Below are positions 54,601 to 62,502 of a DNA stretch of 64,000 nucleotides, piece by piece. Numbering within the stretch: position 1 is the stretch's first letter; every line of letters starts with the position of its first letter. The stretch covers positions 1,426,001 through 1,490,000 of the forward strand of contig OZ245730.1 of NCBI GenBank assembly GCA_965227145.1, read 5' to 3'. The stretch comes from JACKAQ01 sp965227145. Lineage in GTDB: Bacteria > Calditrichota > Calditrichia > RBG-13-44-9 > J075. Under the pieces are notes generated by a model, which did not search any database, was not told the DNA's origin, and saw nothing but the letters and a program-made list of their open reading frames with translations. The translations under genes and the position numbers were made by a program.

Positions 54601-55483
54601 CGTTTTCCAGCCAGCCGTAATCGCTCATCCCAAACGGACCGCTGTTTCCGGTAGAAACGATCAGCGCAGTTGTGGGTTGCTCCACGTTAAAAAAATCGAG
54701 CTGTTCCTGTCCGGATTCGGGACGCTGAATTGCCGCGAGGTAGCTGTTTTCGCGAATTTTTTCAAAAATAGTTCGATACACTGTTGCCGGATAAATGGCG
54801 CCCTGCGCATAAAATCGTTCAAATTTTACATTATTTGGCTCATCCAAATGGGTGCCTGCGGGGAGTCGGTTCAGCCCGCCGCCACTGGTGCCGATCCACA
54901 AATTGCCCAGCGTATCTTCGCAAAACGCGCTTACGAAATTGCTGCTCAGGCTGTTCGCATCAGTCGGGTTATATTTGATTTGGTGAAACCGCTCCGTGGT
55001 CGGATCGAACCAGTTCAGTCCGCCGCCGTTTGTGCCGATCCAAAATTGCCCGCGGCTATCCTCAAAAACTGCGGTTACATCGTCGTTGCTCAGGCTGAAC
55101 GAATCGCTGTCCACATTGTGAAAATGATGAAACGATTGGCTTGCCGGATCGAAGCGGTTGATGCCGCCACCGCTGGTGGTGATCCACAATTTTCCAAATC
55201 GATCCTGCGTAATTTGCTGAATATAATTGCCGGAAATGGACGTTCCATCGAGCGGATCGAACCGATAGGTTTCGAACTGATAGCCGTCGTAACGGCACAA
55301 GCCATCGGATGTGCCCACCCATAAAAAGCGGCTCTGATCCTGAAAAATTGTTGTGATGTGCCGCTGGTAAAGCCCCTGGCTGCTGTTGAATTGCTCAATC
55401 CTCATCGGCTCCTGAGCAGTTGCCCAATTCCATAAAAAACAGCAGATTAGCAGTGCAGAAAATGGTGGTTTGAATTTACCCAT
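51620..55483 (-). CDS. Giant Reg_prop sensor histidine kinase with an inserted unnamed domain
   Basis: A ~1287-residue sensor. A signal peptide (KPPFSALLICCFLWNWATA) leads to two seven-bladed-type Reg_prop propellers made of repeated LWIGT..GGLN.....F..Y blades (~30-930), then a Y_Y_Y domain, one membrane helix (WWFIALAIIFAGAATLAITNW, ~1020-1040), a HisKA_3 domain with KAAHDFHDELGHKLTK and a HATPase. Unlike the Bacteroides hybrids it has no receiver or AraC domain; the regulator is separate. Residues ~233-361 interrupt a propeller with a domain (SDYGWLENADEDVIWEM...) that matches the four repeats of the protein at 19064-20773. Start chosen for the signal peptide; earlier starts exist. Confidence 0.85.
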   Translation of the reverse strand: MGKFKPPFSALLICCFLWNWATAQEPMRIEQFNSSQGLYQRHITTIFQDQSRFLWVGTSDGLCRYDGYQFETYRFDPLDGTSISGNYIQQITQDRFGKLWITTSGGGINRFDPASQSFHHFHNVDSDSFSLSNDDVTAVFEDSRGQFWIGTNGGGLNWFDPTTERFHQIKYNPTDANSLSSNFVSAFCEDTLGNLWIGTSGGGLNRLPAGTHLDEPNNVKFERFYAQGAIYPATVYRTIFEKIRENSYLAAIQRPESGQEQLDFFNVEQPTTALIVSTGNSGPFGMSDYGWLENADEDVIWEMDERQSTFLSGQTKSRIQAQVITLQSGTYRLRYRSGNNGFLPETFDERRLWGIQLFGLDSEQIAPMKKQLSERILSNGLPHNWVTALSLDETGNLWIGTANGVAKLVSGNTEGQHFHSFNPLDFGLGNRDDLHISRMATAHFAGKSGVWVHANEQHLYFIDAAGDDILPIEPPVSGDEKSPVISTFRQEKNQKLWIGTTNKGLFCLNLQKFSTTEPHGKSLLFEHFGSGQQLQHSLSDDHVTQLYQDHAGILWIGLAQGGLNKLNRTRQPFVHIRHIAENAQSLSNPVVTAIMEDRDERIWIGTYGGGINILTRDSATPGGFRFSHLRSGKNGLASDFITSLFQDQSGNIWVGTHGAGLAQLRESDDGQVSFLHYRFNPLKSNSISGDFVNTIYEDQYGQLWIGTNSGLNQLDRLTRRFTRYRHNANDPFSLSDNEIWAIYEDSYSQGRSLWIGTRNGGINKFDRQNYSFIRYNREFDNPHSLNNPAVLSIYEDSAGRLWFGTYSGGLNRFDHETQQFTFFTERDGLANNMIFGILEDRENNLWLSTNKGITKFSPQRKSFQNFDANDGLQADEFRAGAYYQTRRGEMLFGGINGVSMFYPDSVRMNPHLPGMQFTQFTVMGEDQTTILNQAAASDEPIELNYQQDIVSFEFAALDFNNPAKNRYAYKLEGLHDDWIDNGNRRFVSFPNLPSGSYVLRVKGSNNDGVWNESGIYVKLIVTPPFWQRWWFIALAIIFAGAATLAITNWRIRQKINRLQENEQVRQQENERVRAKAAHDFHDELGHKLTKITLFSEILKRQMNGAAPEVLDYLNRIGDTAKGLTGGMRDFIWTLDPEKDSLYEVIVRLKDFGDELFDKTGISFRMEGLSDSLQDVRMSTDWRRHLTLIFKEAMNNALKHAQCQNVVLRVRFADGVLLITLLDDGRGIPELSGDGADDAGEKSSLSATNSRGNGLRNMNIRAKKIHGKIQILANEPSGICIEFAAKMP

Positions 55484-55638
55484 TGGCAATAATTGAACAT
55501 CTCGTGTGTTTGATTGATGCAATAAAAACGCATTTTTGACTGTCGGTTTTTTTAACGCCGGAAATAGTAAAAAGTTACGCAGGTGCATGCTCAGGTGCAA
55601 ATAAAGGTATGATCATTTGTTGCTGAATGTTGCTGTTC

Positions 55639-56199
55639 TCACTTCCGATTGTTGACCGGATATGCGTCGATATATTCGAATGCATCAGCCACCGTATCAG
55701 CGAGATGGTAGATGCCGCGATACTGCTCGCGGGCAAAATTTTCCCGGAAAAAATGGTCGAACAGCTCAGCCAGCGGATTGTAAAACCCGTTGATGTTCAT
55801 CAGCACAATTGGCTTATCGTGATAGAGCAATTGTTTGTGGGTAATCATTTCGATCAATTCTTCCAGCGTGCCAAATCCGCCGGGAAGTGTAATTACCGCG
55901 TCGCTACGATCATCCATTATCGCTTTGCGTTCGCGCATATCGCGGGTAACAACCAACTCGTCGGAAAGCTCGTACGCCACTTCCACTTTGTTGAGCACCT
56001 CGGGAATGACACCCACAACTTTGCCGCCGTGCGCGTGCACAGCCCGGGCAACAACGCCCATCAGCCCAACGCTGCCGCCGCCGTAAATCAGCGTATCGCC
56101 ACGTTTGGCAATGATTTCGCCAACCTGCCGGGCATTTTCGATATAAATTTCATTAATATTGTTGCTGGACGCGCAAAAAACACAAATCGATTTTGGCAT
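55639..56199 (-). CDS. LOG-family protein (TIGR00730), putative nucleoside 5'-monophosphate phosphoribohydrolase
   Basis: A 186-residue Rossmann-type protein with the two family motifs: MRERKAIMDDRSDAVITLPGGFGTLEE, containing R-K and P-G-G-x-G-T-x-x-E. The IYGGGSVGLMG phosphate loop is also intact. Related enzymes cut AMP-type nucleotides or cytokinin monophosphates to base and ribose 5-phosphate. It begins two bases after the purL stop, so the two are co-transcribed, which points to purine salvage or recycling. Confidence 0.88.
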   Translation of the reverse strand: MPKSICVFCASSNNINEIYIENARQVGEIIAKRGDTLIYGGGSVGLMGVVARAVHAHGGKVVGVIPEVLNKVEVAYELSDELVVTRDMRERKAIMDDRSDAVITLPGGFGTLEELIEMITHKQLLYHDKPIVLMNINGFYNPLAELFDHFFRENFAREQYRGIYHLADTVADAFEYIDAYPVNNRK

Positions 56200-56201
56200 T
56201 T

Positions 56202-58427
56202 TTATTCTTCCATTACTTTCCCGATGGTATCGAAATAAACCGCATCCAGTTGGCTTAGCGGAAAATCGAGATCGTTGTTGATTTTCAGACGATCGCCGCC
56301 AACCGTGCCGAGCAGCGATAATTCAATTCCCAGCGAATTCACATATTCTTCGAAATCATTTTGGGAATCCGGTTTGACACTCACCAAAAATCGCGCCTGC
56401 GTTTCGCTGAACAGGAAAAATTCAGGGCGCATATTTTTATAATTTACAGATACTTGCGCACCCATTTGTTTTTCGCGATTAGCGATGCAGCACTCTGCCA
56501 ATGCAACCGCAAAACCGCCATCGGCAATGTCGTGCGCCGAGTTCAGCCAGCCGCTGCGGATGGATTGCAGCACAATCTGGTAGGTTTTGTGTTCGAGATT
56601 CAAATCGACATCCGGGCAGTCGCCGGCCACTTTTCCATAAATTTCTTTCAAAAATTCGCTGCCGCCGATTTCCGGTTTGGTTTCGCCGATGAGGTAAATC
56701 AAATCACCCGCTTCGCGGAAATACGCGGTCATGATTTGGGAAACATCTTCGATCAATCCCACCATTCCGATGGTCGGTGTGGGGTAAACCGCGCTTTCCG
56801 GCGATTCGTTGTAAAAGCTCACGTTCCCGCCGGTTACCGGCGTGTCAAAAACGCGGCAAGCCTCGCCCATTCCGGCAACGGCTTCGCGGAATAAATAGAA
56901 CATTTCCGGTTTGTAGGGATTGCCAAAATTGAGGCAATTGGTGATCGCCAGCGGCTCGCCGCCGGTTGCAGCAACATTCCGTGCGGCTTCGGCAACGGCA
57001 ATTTGCCCACCTTTTCGCGGATTGAGATACACATATCGCCCGTTGCAATCGGTTTTGGCTGCCAACGCTTTGTTGGTGCCTTTAATGCGCACAACCGCTG
57101 CATCGCCGCCGGGAAAAATGGCGGTGTTGGTTTGCACCATCGTATCGTATTGTTCGTACACCCATCGTTTGGAAACGATGTTTCCGGAGCCAAACACTTT
57201 CAAAAATGCATCACCGAGATTGTTGACCGGATCGAGTGTATTTATATCAAATTGCTGTAATTGATCGAGATATTTCGGGCGCTGATATTCGCGATGATAC
57301 ACCGGCGCGCCGCCGCCCAACACGCAATCCTGCGGCGGAACATCTGCAACCAGTTTGCCGTGATGGCTGATTTTTAACCGTGGCTCGTCGGTCACGTATC
57401 CGATTTCCGCGCAGATCAAATCCCATTTTTCACAGATCGCAAGTGCTTGTTTTTCTTTACCTTTGATGACGCACGCCAACATGCGTTCCTGCGATTCGGA
57501 CAGCAAGATTTCATACGCGGACATGCCCTTTTCGCGGATCGGCACTTTGTCGAGATCGATCACCATGCCGCATTCGCCTTTGGCGCTCATCTCCGTTGTG
57601 GAGCAGGTGATGCCCGCCGCGCCCATGTCCTGAATGCCGACCAGCACACCCGCCTGAATCATTTCCAACGTAGCTTCCAGCAACAATTTTTCGGCAAACG
57701 GATCACCAACTTGCACGTTCGGGCGTTTGTCTTCGGAATCTTCCGACAGCTCCTCGCTTGCGAATGTTGCGCCGTGAATGCCGTCGCGTCCGGTTCGCGA
57801 TCCGATGATAAACACCGGATTTCCCTCACCCTTGGCAATCGCCGATGCGGTTTGATCCTTTTTCACGATGCCAACCGTCATCGCGTTAACGAGCGGATTG
57901 CCATCGTAACAGCTTTCGAAATAGACCTCGCCGGCGACGGTCGGAACGCCGAGGCAGTTGCCGTAATCGGCAATCCCGCGAACCACGCCATCAAACAGAA
58001 AACGGTTGCGCGACTTTTCCAATTTACCAAATCGCAACGAGTTCAGCGCAGCGATCGGGCGGGCGCCCATCGTAAAAATATCGCGCATAATTCCGCCGAC
58101 ACCGGTGGCCGCACCCTGATACGGCTCCACCGCGGAAGGGTGGTTGTGGCTTTCAATTTTGAAACAGACTGCCAGATCGCCGCCGATATCCACCAATCCG
58201 GCATTTTCTTCACCGGCACCAACGAGCAATCTGCCGCCGGATCGGGGGAGTTTTTTCAACTCCGCAATCGAATTTTTATAGGAACAGTGCTCGCTCCACA
58301 TCACCGAAAAAATCCCGATTTCGGTGATGTTCGGGTTCCGCCCCATAATTTTTTTGATTTGTTCATATTCTTCGGCGGTCAACCCGTGTTGTTTGGCAAT
58401 TTCGAGCGTCACTTGTGGTTCTGGCAT
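56202..58427 (-). CDS. purL: Phosphoribosylformylglycinamidine synthase subunit PurL
   Basis: A 741-residue FGAM synthase large subunit of the three-protein type, ATP-dependent fourth step of purine synthesis. KIESHNHPSAVEPYQGAATGVGGIMRDI is the substrate/ATP signature. The second AIR-synthase-like half has KTDCNGRYVYLNPRKGG and PVTGGNVSFYNES. The glutaminase domain is absent, so PurQ and PurS partners must be encoded elsewhere. Followed directly by the LOG-family gene. Confidence 0.96.
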   Translation of the reverse strand: MPEPQVTLEIAKQHGLTAEEYEQIKKIMGRNPNITEIGIFSVMWSEHCSYKNSIAELKKLPRSGGRLLVGAGEENAGLVDIGGDLAVCFKIESHNHPSAVEPYQGAATGVGGIMRDIFTMGARPIAALNSLRFGKLEKSRNRFLFDGVVRGIADYGNCLGVPTVAGEVYFESCYDGNPLVNAMTVGIVKKDQTASAIAKGEGNPVFIIGSRTGRDGIHGATFASEELSEDSEDKRPNVQVGDPFAEKLLLEATLEMIQAGVLVGIQDMGAAGITCSTTEMSAKGECGMVIDLDKVPIREKGMSAYEILLSESQERMLACVIKGKEKQALAICEKWDLICAEIGYVTDEPRLKISHHGKLVADVPPQDCVLGGGAPVYHREYQRPKYLDQLQQFDINTLDPVNNLGDAFLKVFGSGNIVSKRWVYEQYDTMVQTNTAIFPGGDAAVVRIKGTNKALAAKTDCNGRYVYLNPRKGGQIAVAEAARNVAATGGEPLAITNCLNFGNPYKPEMFYLFREAVAGMGEACRVFDTPVTGGNVSFYNESPESAVYPTPTIGMVGLIEDVSQIMTAYFREAGDLIYLIGETKPEIGGSEFLKEIYGKVAGDCPDVDLNLEHKTYQIVLQSIRSGWLNSAHDIADGGFAVALAECCIANREKQMGAQVSVNYKNMRPEFFLFSETQARFLVSVKPDSQNDFEEYVNSLGIELSLLGTVGGDRLKINNDLDFPLSQLDAVYFDTIGKVMEE

Positions 58428-58700
58428 GTTAAAAACCCCGGTATAAATTGATTAAAATTGGTTGTCAAATTTGATGGTGAGCGAGACGAAAAATCCCGGC
58501 GATCACCGATTTAATTGCGTTCAATTTTACGGAAAATTGGTTCGATGTGCAATTTGTATTGAGAAAAGTTATTGTTCACAGGCTCAACGAAATTACTTTG
58601 GTATTGATTTTCGTCACTTGTTTTGATTGTGAATGCATGTTAGCTTTATTGCAGTGGGTGATTTGGGCAACAATCAAACTCACTATTTTGGAGGAAGGAA

Positions 58701-59255
58701 ATGTTGTATTGTAACAGACCAAAAATTTTTAACATTATAAGTGTGTCCACGTCACTGTTTTTATTGGGTTTAGTGATGAACTCCTGTGTGCCGGTTTCGA
58801 ATGACCGGGGGCGTTCTGAACCACCGGTAAGCCGGACAAATCCGCAACCGAAAAAAGCGGTTCAGCCGAAACCTGTCAGCGAATCGCCGCAACAAAAATA
58901 TGATGTGGAACCGGCATACACCACCAGCGAATCGGTTGAATATGGCAAATGTGCATTTATTTCGAACGATTTGCAGGGACGACCCACCGCCAGCGGGGAT
59001 CGCTACGACAAAAATGAATTTACCGCGTCGCATCCGTCGCTGCCGTTTGGCACGATGTGTCTGGTGACAAATTTATCAAATAACCGAAGTGTCCGGGTGC
59101 GCATCAACGACCGTTTCCCGCGATCGCAGGGACGAATTATTGATATTTCCTACAGCGCGGCGCAGGCATTGGAAATGGTGTTGGCCGGCGTGGTGAATGT
59201 AAAATTGGAAGTGATTGAATATCCGGAAGGCATCGCCACAAAACCCCGGCGATAA
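58701..59255 (+). CDS. RlpA-like double-psi-beta-barrel lipoprotein
   Basis: A 184-residue lipoprotein: signal with LLGLVMNSC (lipid Cys29), a Pro-rich linker (~35-70) and a DPBB domain (~78-175) with GKCAFISNDLQGRPTASGDRYD, LPFGTMCLVTNLSNNRSVRVRINDRFP and RIIDISYSAAQALEM. It lacks the C-terminal SPOR domain. RlpA proteins are septal lytic transglycosylases or inactive relatives; the conserved Asp and RxNDR are present, although the usual Tyr-Gly-E/K-F opening is altered (YGKCAF). GGAGGAAGG precedes the ATG. Confidence 0.85.
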   Translation: MLYCNRPKIFNIISVSTSLFLLGLVMNSCVPVSNDRGRSEPPVSRTNPQPKKAVQPKPVSESPQQKYDVEPAYTTSESVEYGKCAFISNDLQGRPTASGDRYDKNEFTASHPSLPFGTMCLVTNLSNNRSVRVRINDRFPRSQGRIIDISYSAAQALEMVLAGVVNVKLEVIEYPEGIATKPRR

Positions 59256-59284
59256 TTTTTTGGAACATTGTTTTTACTGATGTT

Positions 59285-59312
59285 AGGGCAGATTTTTTCT
59301 GCCCTTTTTTTA
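59285..59312 (+). terminator. Intrinsic terminator after the RlpA-like gene
   Basis: AGGGCAGA (59285-59292) and TCTGCCCT (59298-59305) with a T-rich loop, followed by seven T. It lies in the short gap between convergent genes; on the minus strand it lacks a U-run. Confidence 0.85.
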
Positions 59313-59314
59313 TT

Positions 59315-60373
59315 TCAGCGAATGATCAGCGAAATACCATCCGGCTGTTTTTCAAATACGTTGCCAATGATTGTGGCATCTGCAATGCCATTGTTTCGCA
59401 ATCGTTGAACGGCTTTTTCCGCTTCCGTTCCCGGAATCGCGACCAGCAATCCGCCGCTGGTTTGCGGATCGAAAACGATTTCTTCGTGCCACGGCTCAAC
59501 GTTACGATCAAACCGAAATGTATGGCTCACCTGCTGGCGATTGGGCAAATTGGATCCCGTGCCCATTCCTTTTTCATACATCGCCAAAGCTTCATCCATA
59601 ATTGGCACCTTATCCAACATTATTTCGAATCTTACGGATTCTCCGGTCATTTCGTATGCGTGTCCGGCCAGCCCGAACCCGGTGACGTCCGTTGCGGCGT
59701 GAACGTCAAACTCTGTGAAAATTTCGGCGGCAGTTTTATTCAATTCAATCATCGATTGCAAACATTTTTGCAATGCGGCATCGGAAACCCAGCCTTTCAG
59801 GTTGGCATTGAGCAGCACGCCGCTGCCAATCGGTTTGGTGAGAATGAGCGCATCGCCCGGTTGCGCACCGATGTTTCGCCAGATTTTATCCGGATGCACC
59901 ACGCCGGTTACGGACAAGCCGAATTTCGGCTCGTCATCGCGGGTGGTGTGTCCGCCGGCCAGCACTGCGCCGGCCTCGGTGATTTTATCCAACGCGCCAG
60001 CGATAATTTGCTGCAATACTTCGTCCGGTAATTTTCCGGATGGAAAACCGGCTAAATTCAGGCATGTCAATGGCTTGGCGCCCATCGCGAAAATATCGCT
60101 CAAAGCGTTTGCCGCGGCAATTTGCCCGAACATGAATGGGTCATCCACCGGCGGGGTGATAAAATCCGCAGTGTTGACAATCGCCAAATCTTCGCGAAGG
60201 CGATACACACCGGCGTCATCGCTGGTATCGAACCCGACCAGCAGATTTGCATCATGATTTTGCGGCAGCGTCGCCAATAATTTCCCAAGCCCGACCGGGC
60301 TTATTTTGGCTGCTCAACCACAGGTTTTGGATAAACCGGTCAGCGTATATTTTTTTGGTGCTTCTTCGGACAT
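59315..60373 (-). CDS. selD: Selenophosphate synthase (selenide, water dikinase) with in-frame UGA for selenocysteine
   Basis: A 352-residue enzyme that makes selenophosphate from selenide and ATP. Read as usual, the frame appears to start late (TTG 60277, ...ATLPQNHDANLL). Going upstream, the same frame continues through one TGA (60314-60316) to an ATG at 60373: SEEAPKKYTLTGLSKTCG-UGA-AAKISPVGLGKLL. The SxTCG(U/C)AAK context is exactly the active-site loop of SelD, where residue 20 is Cys or selenocysteine. A SECIS-like hairpin follows at 60287-60302. The remaining motifs (VGFDTSDDAGVY, DIFAMGAKPL, ATDVTGFGLAGH, TSGGLLVAI) are intact. selB is present at 15975. Confidence 0.93.
60287..60302 (-). 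promoter_or_regulatory. Bacterial SECIS-like element in selD
   Basis: In the mRNA, 11 bases after the UGA, AAGCCC-GGUC-GGGCUU forms a perfect six-base-pair stem with a GU-containing apical loop, as expected for SelB binding; the loop starts 17 bases from the UGA. Confidence 0.75.
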
Positions 60374-60779
60374 TTTTTGCCTGTTGTGTATTCGTTTTGT
60401 TAATTGTGGTTTGAAAATAATATGTGTTTGGGCGTTTGCCAAACACAATGTGAATCGCAATCGCCAATTTCAGAATCAAATTACACAGCGATTTTCTGTG
60501 CATTTGTGGCAAAAATAATCGATGCAAACCAGCAGTTAAATCAGAAGTATTTGTGTCGCTGACAGAATTCCCTTGCTGAAAAGCTGGAGATTTCTGCATC
60601 CGCAGAAACGACCGGTTTACTATCATAAAAATGGTGGATCGCTTCCCAAATGCAATGAGATAAATCAAATAAAAATAGAGTTATGTAACAACGTTACAGA
60701 ATATTGCATAAGGGTGTGTTATCTTGCAATTGTGGTTGGAAGGAAAATTCATTTTAACTTTATAGAAGGAGCAGTAATT
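60374..60779. other. Divergent intergenic region upstream of selD and the DUF2892 gene
   Basis: No gene found in these 406 bases. It contains an inverted repeat GTGTTTGG/CCAAACAC near 60423-60445, a member of the GAGATTTCTGC repeat family with perfect TTTCTGC/GCAGAAA arms (60591-60608), the palindrome at 60684, and an AAGGAGCAG ribosome site before 60780. Confidence 0.5.
60684..60698. promoter_or_regulatory. Palindromic operator-like site upstream of the DUF2892 gene
   Basis: TGTAAC-AAC-GTTACA is a perfect 6+3+6 dyad 82 bases before the ATG at 60780, in the right position for a transcription factor. The binding protein is unknown; the spacing differs from Fnr/Crp half-sites. Confidence 0.5.
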
Positions 60780-60980
60780 ATGAGCGCAAATGTTGGCAGT
60801 ATCGACAAAATTATCCGCGTTGTTGCGGGTTTGGGGATTATCGGGGCTGGATTTTATATGGGTAGCTGGTGGGGCGCTGTTGGGTTGGTGCCGTTGCTGA
60901 CAGCATCGATGGGTTTTTGCCCGTTGTATAAAATTATTGGCGTTAATACCTGCCCGCTGGAGAAAAAAAGCGTTTCTTAA
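60780..60980 (+). CDS. DUF2892/YgaP-type small inner membrane protein
   Basis: A 66-residue protein beginning SANVGSIDKIIRVVAGLGII, with two close hydrophobic segments (VVAGLGIIGAGFYMGSWWGAVGLVPLLTAS) and the conserved FCPLYKIIGVNTC, which holds two Cys. The family is an inner-membrane domain often fused to rhodanese and linked to sulfur handling. A good ribosome site (GAAGGAGCAG) and a terminator after the stop mark it as a single-gene unit; the dyad at 60684 is its likely operator. Confidence 0.9.
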   Translation: MSANVGSIDKIIRVVAGLGIIGAGFYMGSWWGAVGLVPLLTASMGFCPLYKIIGVNTCPLEKKSVS

Positions 60981-61003
60981 TGCTTTAAAATCAACTGTTT
61001 ATC

Positions 61004-61036
61004 AAAAAGACCGGGAGTATCTTCCGGTCTTTTTTG
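61004..61036 (+). terminator. Intrinsic terminator after the DUF2892 gene
   Basis: AAAAAGACCGG and CCGGTCTTTTTT arms (from 61004 and from 61024) with a loop of nine bases; the second arm runs into a T tract. Confidence 0.9.
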
Positions 61037-61099
61037 TTTTGAGGCAGTTGTAACTTTTCGAGATGCGGTTCATCGGAAAAATAGACGAAAAGAGGAAAA

Positions 61100-61699
61100 A
61101 TGGACGACACAACAGAAATTTTGGAAATAATAAAATCGCGGCGAAGCATCCGGTCTTTTGCAGATAAAACGATTTCACCAAAAACGGTTTCAACCATTTT
61201 TGAGGCTGCGCGATGGGCGCCATCCAGCCGAAATGAGCAACCGTGGCGATTTTTGGTAGCAACTAAAAATCAACCGGAAGCTTATCAAAAAATGTTGGAT
61301 GCATTGAATCCCGGTAACCGGGAATGGGCTCAACATGCGCCTGTGCTGATTTTGACGTTAGCTAAAAAACAATTTGATCGCAATAATACAACCAACGATC
61401 ATGCATGGCATGATGTCGGGCTGGCAATCGGCAATTTGAGCATTCAGTCAACTGCAATGGGATTGGTATTGCACCAGATGGCTGGATTTAACGCTGATAT
61501 CGCAGCTGAAAATTTCCGGATTCCCGGAGATTTTGAACCGGTTACAATTATCGCGCTGGGTTATCCCGGTGATCCGGATTTGCTGAGTGATAAATTTCGT
61601 GAACGGGAAAAAGCGCCGCGAAGCCGTAAGTTATTGTCCGAATTGGTGTTTACGGGAAAATGGGGGAGAGGTATCGATGAAAATAACCCGAATATTTAG
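61100..61699 (+). CDS. Nitroreductase-family FMN oxidoreductase
   Basis: A 199-residue flavoprotein that should use NAD(P)H to reduce nitro compounds, quinones or similar substrates. The start EIIKSRRSIRSFADKTIS has the FMN-phosphate Arg residues, followed by AARWAPSSRNEQPWRFLV and IIALGYPGDPD. Length and motifs are normal. GAGG before the ATG. Its last 23 bases overlap the cupin gene in another frame, so they are probably coupled. Confidence 0.9.
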   Translation: MDDTTEILEIIKSRRSIRSFADKTISPKTVSTIFEAARWAPSSRNEQPWRFLVATKNQPEAYQKMLDALNPGNREWAQHAPVLILTLAKKQFDRNNTTNDHAWHDVGLAIGNLSIQSTAMGLVLHQMAGFNADIAAENFRIPGDFEPVTIIALGYPGDPDLLSDKFREREKAPRSRKLLSELVFTGKWGRGIDENNPNI

Positions 61700-62024
61700 C
61701 GATGGCTCCGGCGACAGCCATTTCACAGAAATGGAAATTCCATTAAGCGATGCCGGCGAAATCGGTCGATTGTCTGCTGCGCAAACCGCAACATCCATCA
61801 TTTTTCGGGAAAACGATGCCCGTTACGATTACGATTGGCACAACGCACCACAGCGTCAATACGTCATTTTGCTGGATGGGGAAATTGAAATAGAAGTGAG
61901 TACTGGCGAAAAACGCCGTTTTTACGGAGGAGATATTTTGTTGGTGGAGGATACAACCGGCAAAGGTCATCGCACAAAAGTTAGTAACAATCAGCCACGC
62001 CGTTCAATATTTGTGACACTGTAA
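61677..62024 (+). CDS. Small cupin-fold protein (115 aa)
   Basis: A single-domain cupin: RQYVILLDGEIEIEVSTGEKRRFYGGDILLVEDTTGKGH carries the second-half features, with the metal-site His in TTGKGH, but the usual HxH...E of the first motif is only partly seen (DWHNAPQRQY). GGGGGAGAGG before ATG 61677, inside the end of the nitroreductase gene. Likely an enzyme or small-molecule binding protein of unknown substrate. Confidence 0.75.
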   Translation: MKITRIFSDGSGDSHFTEMEIPLSDAGEIGRLSAAQTATSIIFRENDARYDYDWHNAPQRQYVILLDGEIEIEVSTGEKRRFYGGDILLVEDTTGKGHRTKVSNNQPRRSIFVTL

Positions 62025-62025
62025 C

Positions 62026-62403
62026 TCATGAATCCATTTGCTTTAACCGCAACTCGGAAACGCGAAACATCACGTCGTCCACAAATTTTTGGGCATTTTC
62101 TTTATCCGCACGGGCGATGTTCAGCTTCAATTCACCCTTTTCCGATCCGGGAATATTTGCCAAAGTAGCCATCTCTTTAGTGCTGAGAATTAGTTTGGAA
62201 TTTATCAATTTCGGTTGAAACACAATGTCGTGAATATCCAATAACGGTACAATTACTTTCTGAATATTCGATTTTAGCACACCGATGAAGGCGTCTTTTA
62301 TCTGATATTCTATAGTAATTTGGTCATTTTCGAGATTTATAACGCCGTCACCCTCGCCAAGATCGGAATAAACGGAGGGTATTCTGAACGCAATTCGTGA
62401 CAT
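62026..62403 (-). CDS. Hypothetical protein, PH-domain-like (125 aa)
   Basis: A soluble 125-residue protein of mostly beta strands (GVINLENDQITIEYQIKDAF, VIVPLLDIHDIVFQ, KLILSTKEMATLAN, GELKLNIARAD) ending in a helix (KENAQKFVDDVMFRVSEL). The pattern of seven strands and a final helix fits a bacterial PH-like fold. AGGAG precedes the ATG. The gene is separated from glutamate dehydrogenase by a terminator, so it is a single unit. Confidence 0.6.
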   Translation of the reverse strand: MSRIAFRIPSVYSDLGEGDGVINLENDQITIEYQIKDAFIGVLKSNIQKVIVPLLDIHDIVFQPKLINSKLILSTKEMATLANIPGSEKGELKLNIARADKENAQKFVDDVMFRVSELRLKQMDS

Positions 62404-62433
62404 TCCTGCCTCCTTTTCAGATTCTTAAAACAA

Positions 62434-62474
62434 TAAAAAAACCTCTCAAATAATATAGCCATTCGAGAGGTTTT
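62434..62474 (-). terminator. Intrinsic terminator of the glutamate dehydrogenase gene
   Basis: ACCTCTC (62441-62447) and GAGAGGT (62465-62471) enclose a 17-base loop; on the minus strand the stem is followed by seven T. Confidence 0.88.
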
Positions 62475-62502
62475 AGAAAAATTTTTGGCGAAGAAAAATC
62501 GT

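Noticed and set aside
57447..58451. A 334-codon open frame opposite purL
   Set aside because: Shadow of a conserved gene; composition rich in His, Arg and Phe, without domain.
60252..60668. A separate 138-residue gene upstream of selD
   Set aside because: It overlaps the selD start in another frame; the selD frame through the UGA matches a known active site, while this one matches nothing.
60700..60735. Sigma-54 promoter before the DUF2892 gene (GGTGTGTTATCTTGC)
   Set aside because: Spacing between GG and GC is 11 where 10 is needed, and the -24 box is poor.
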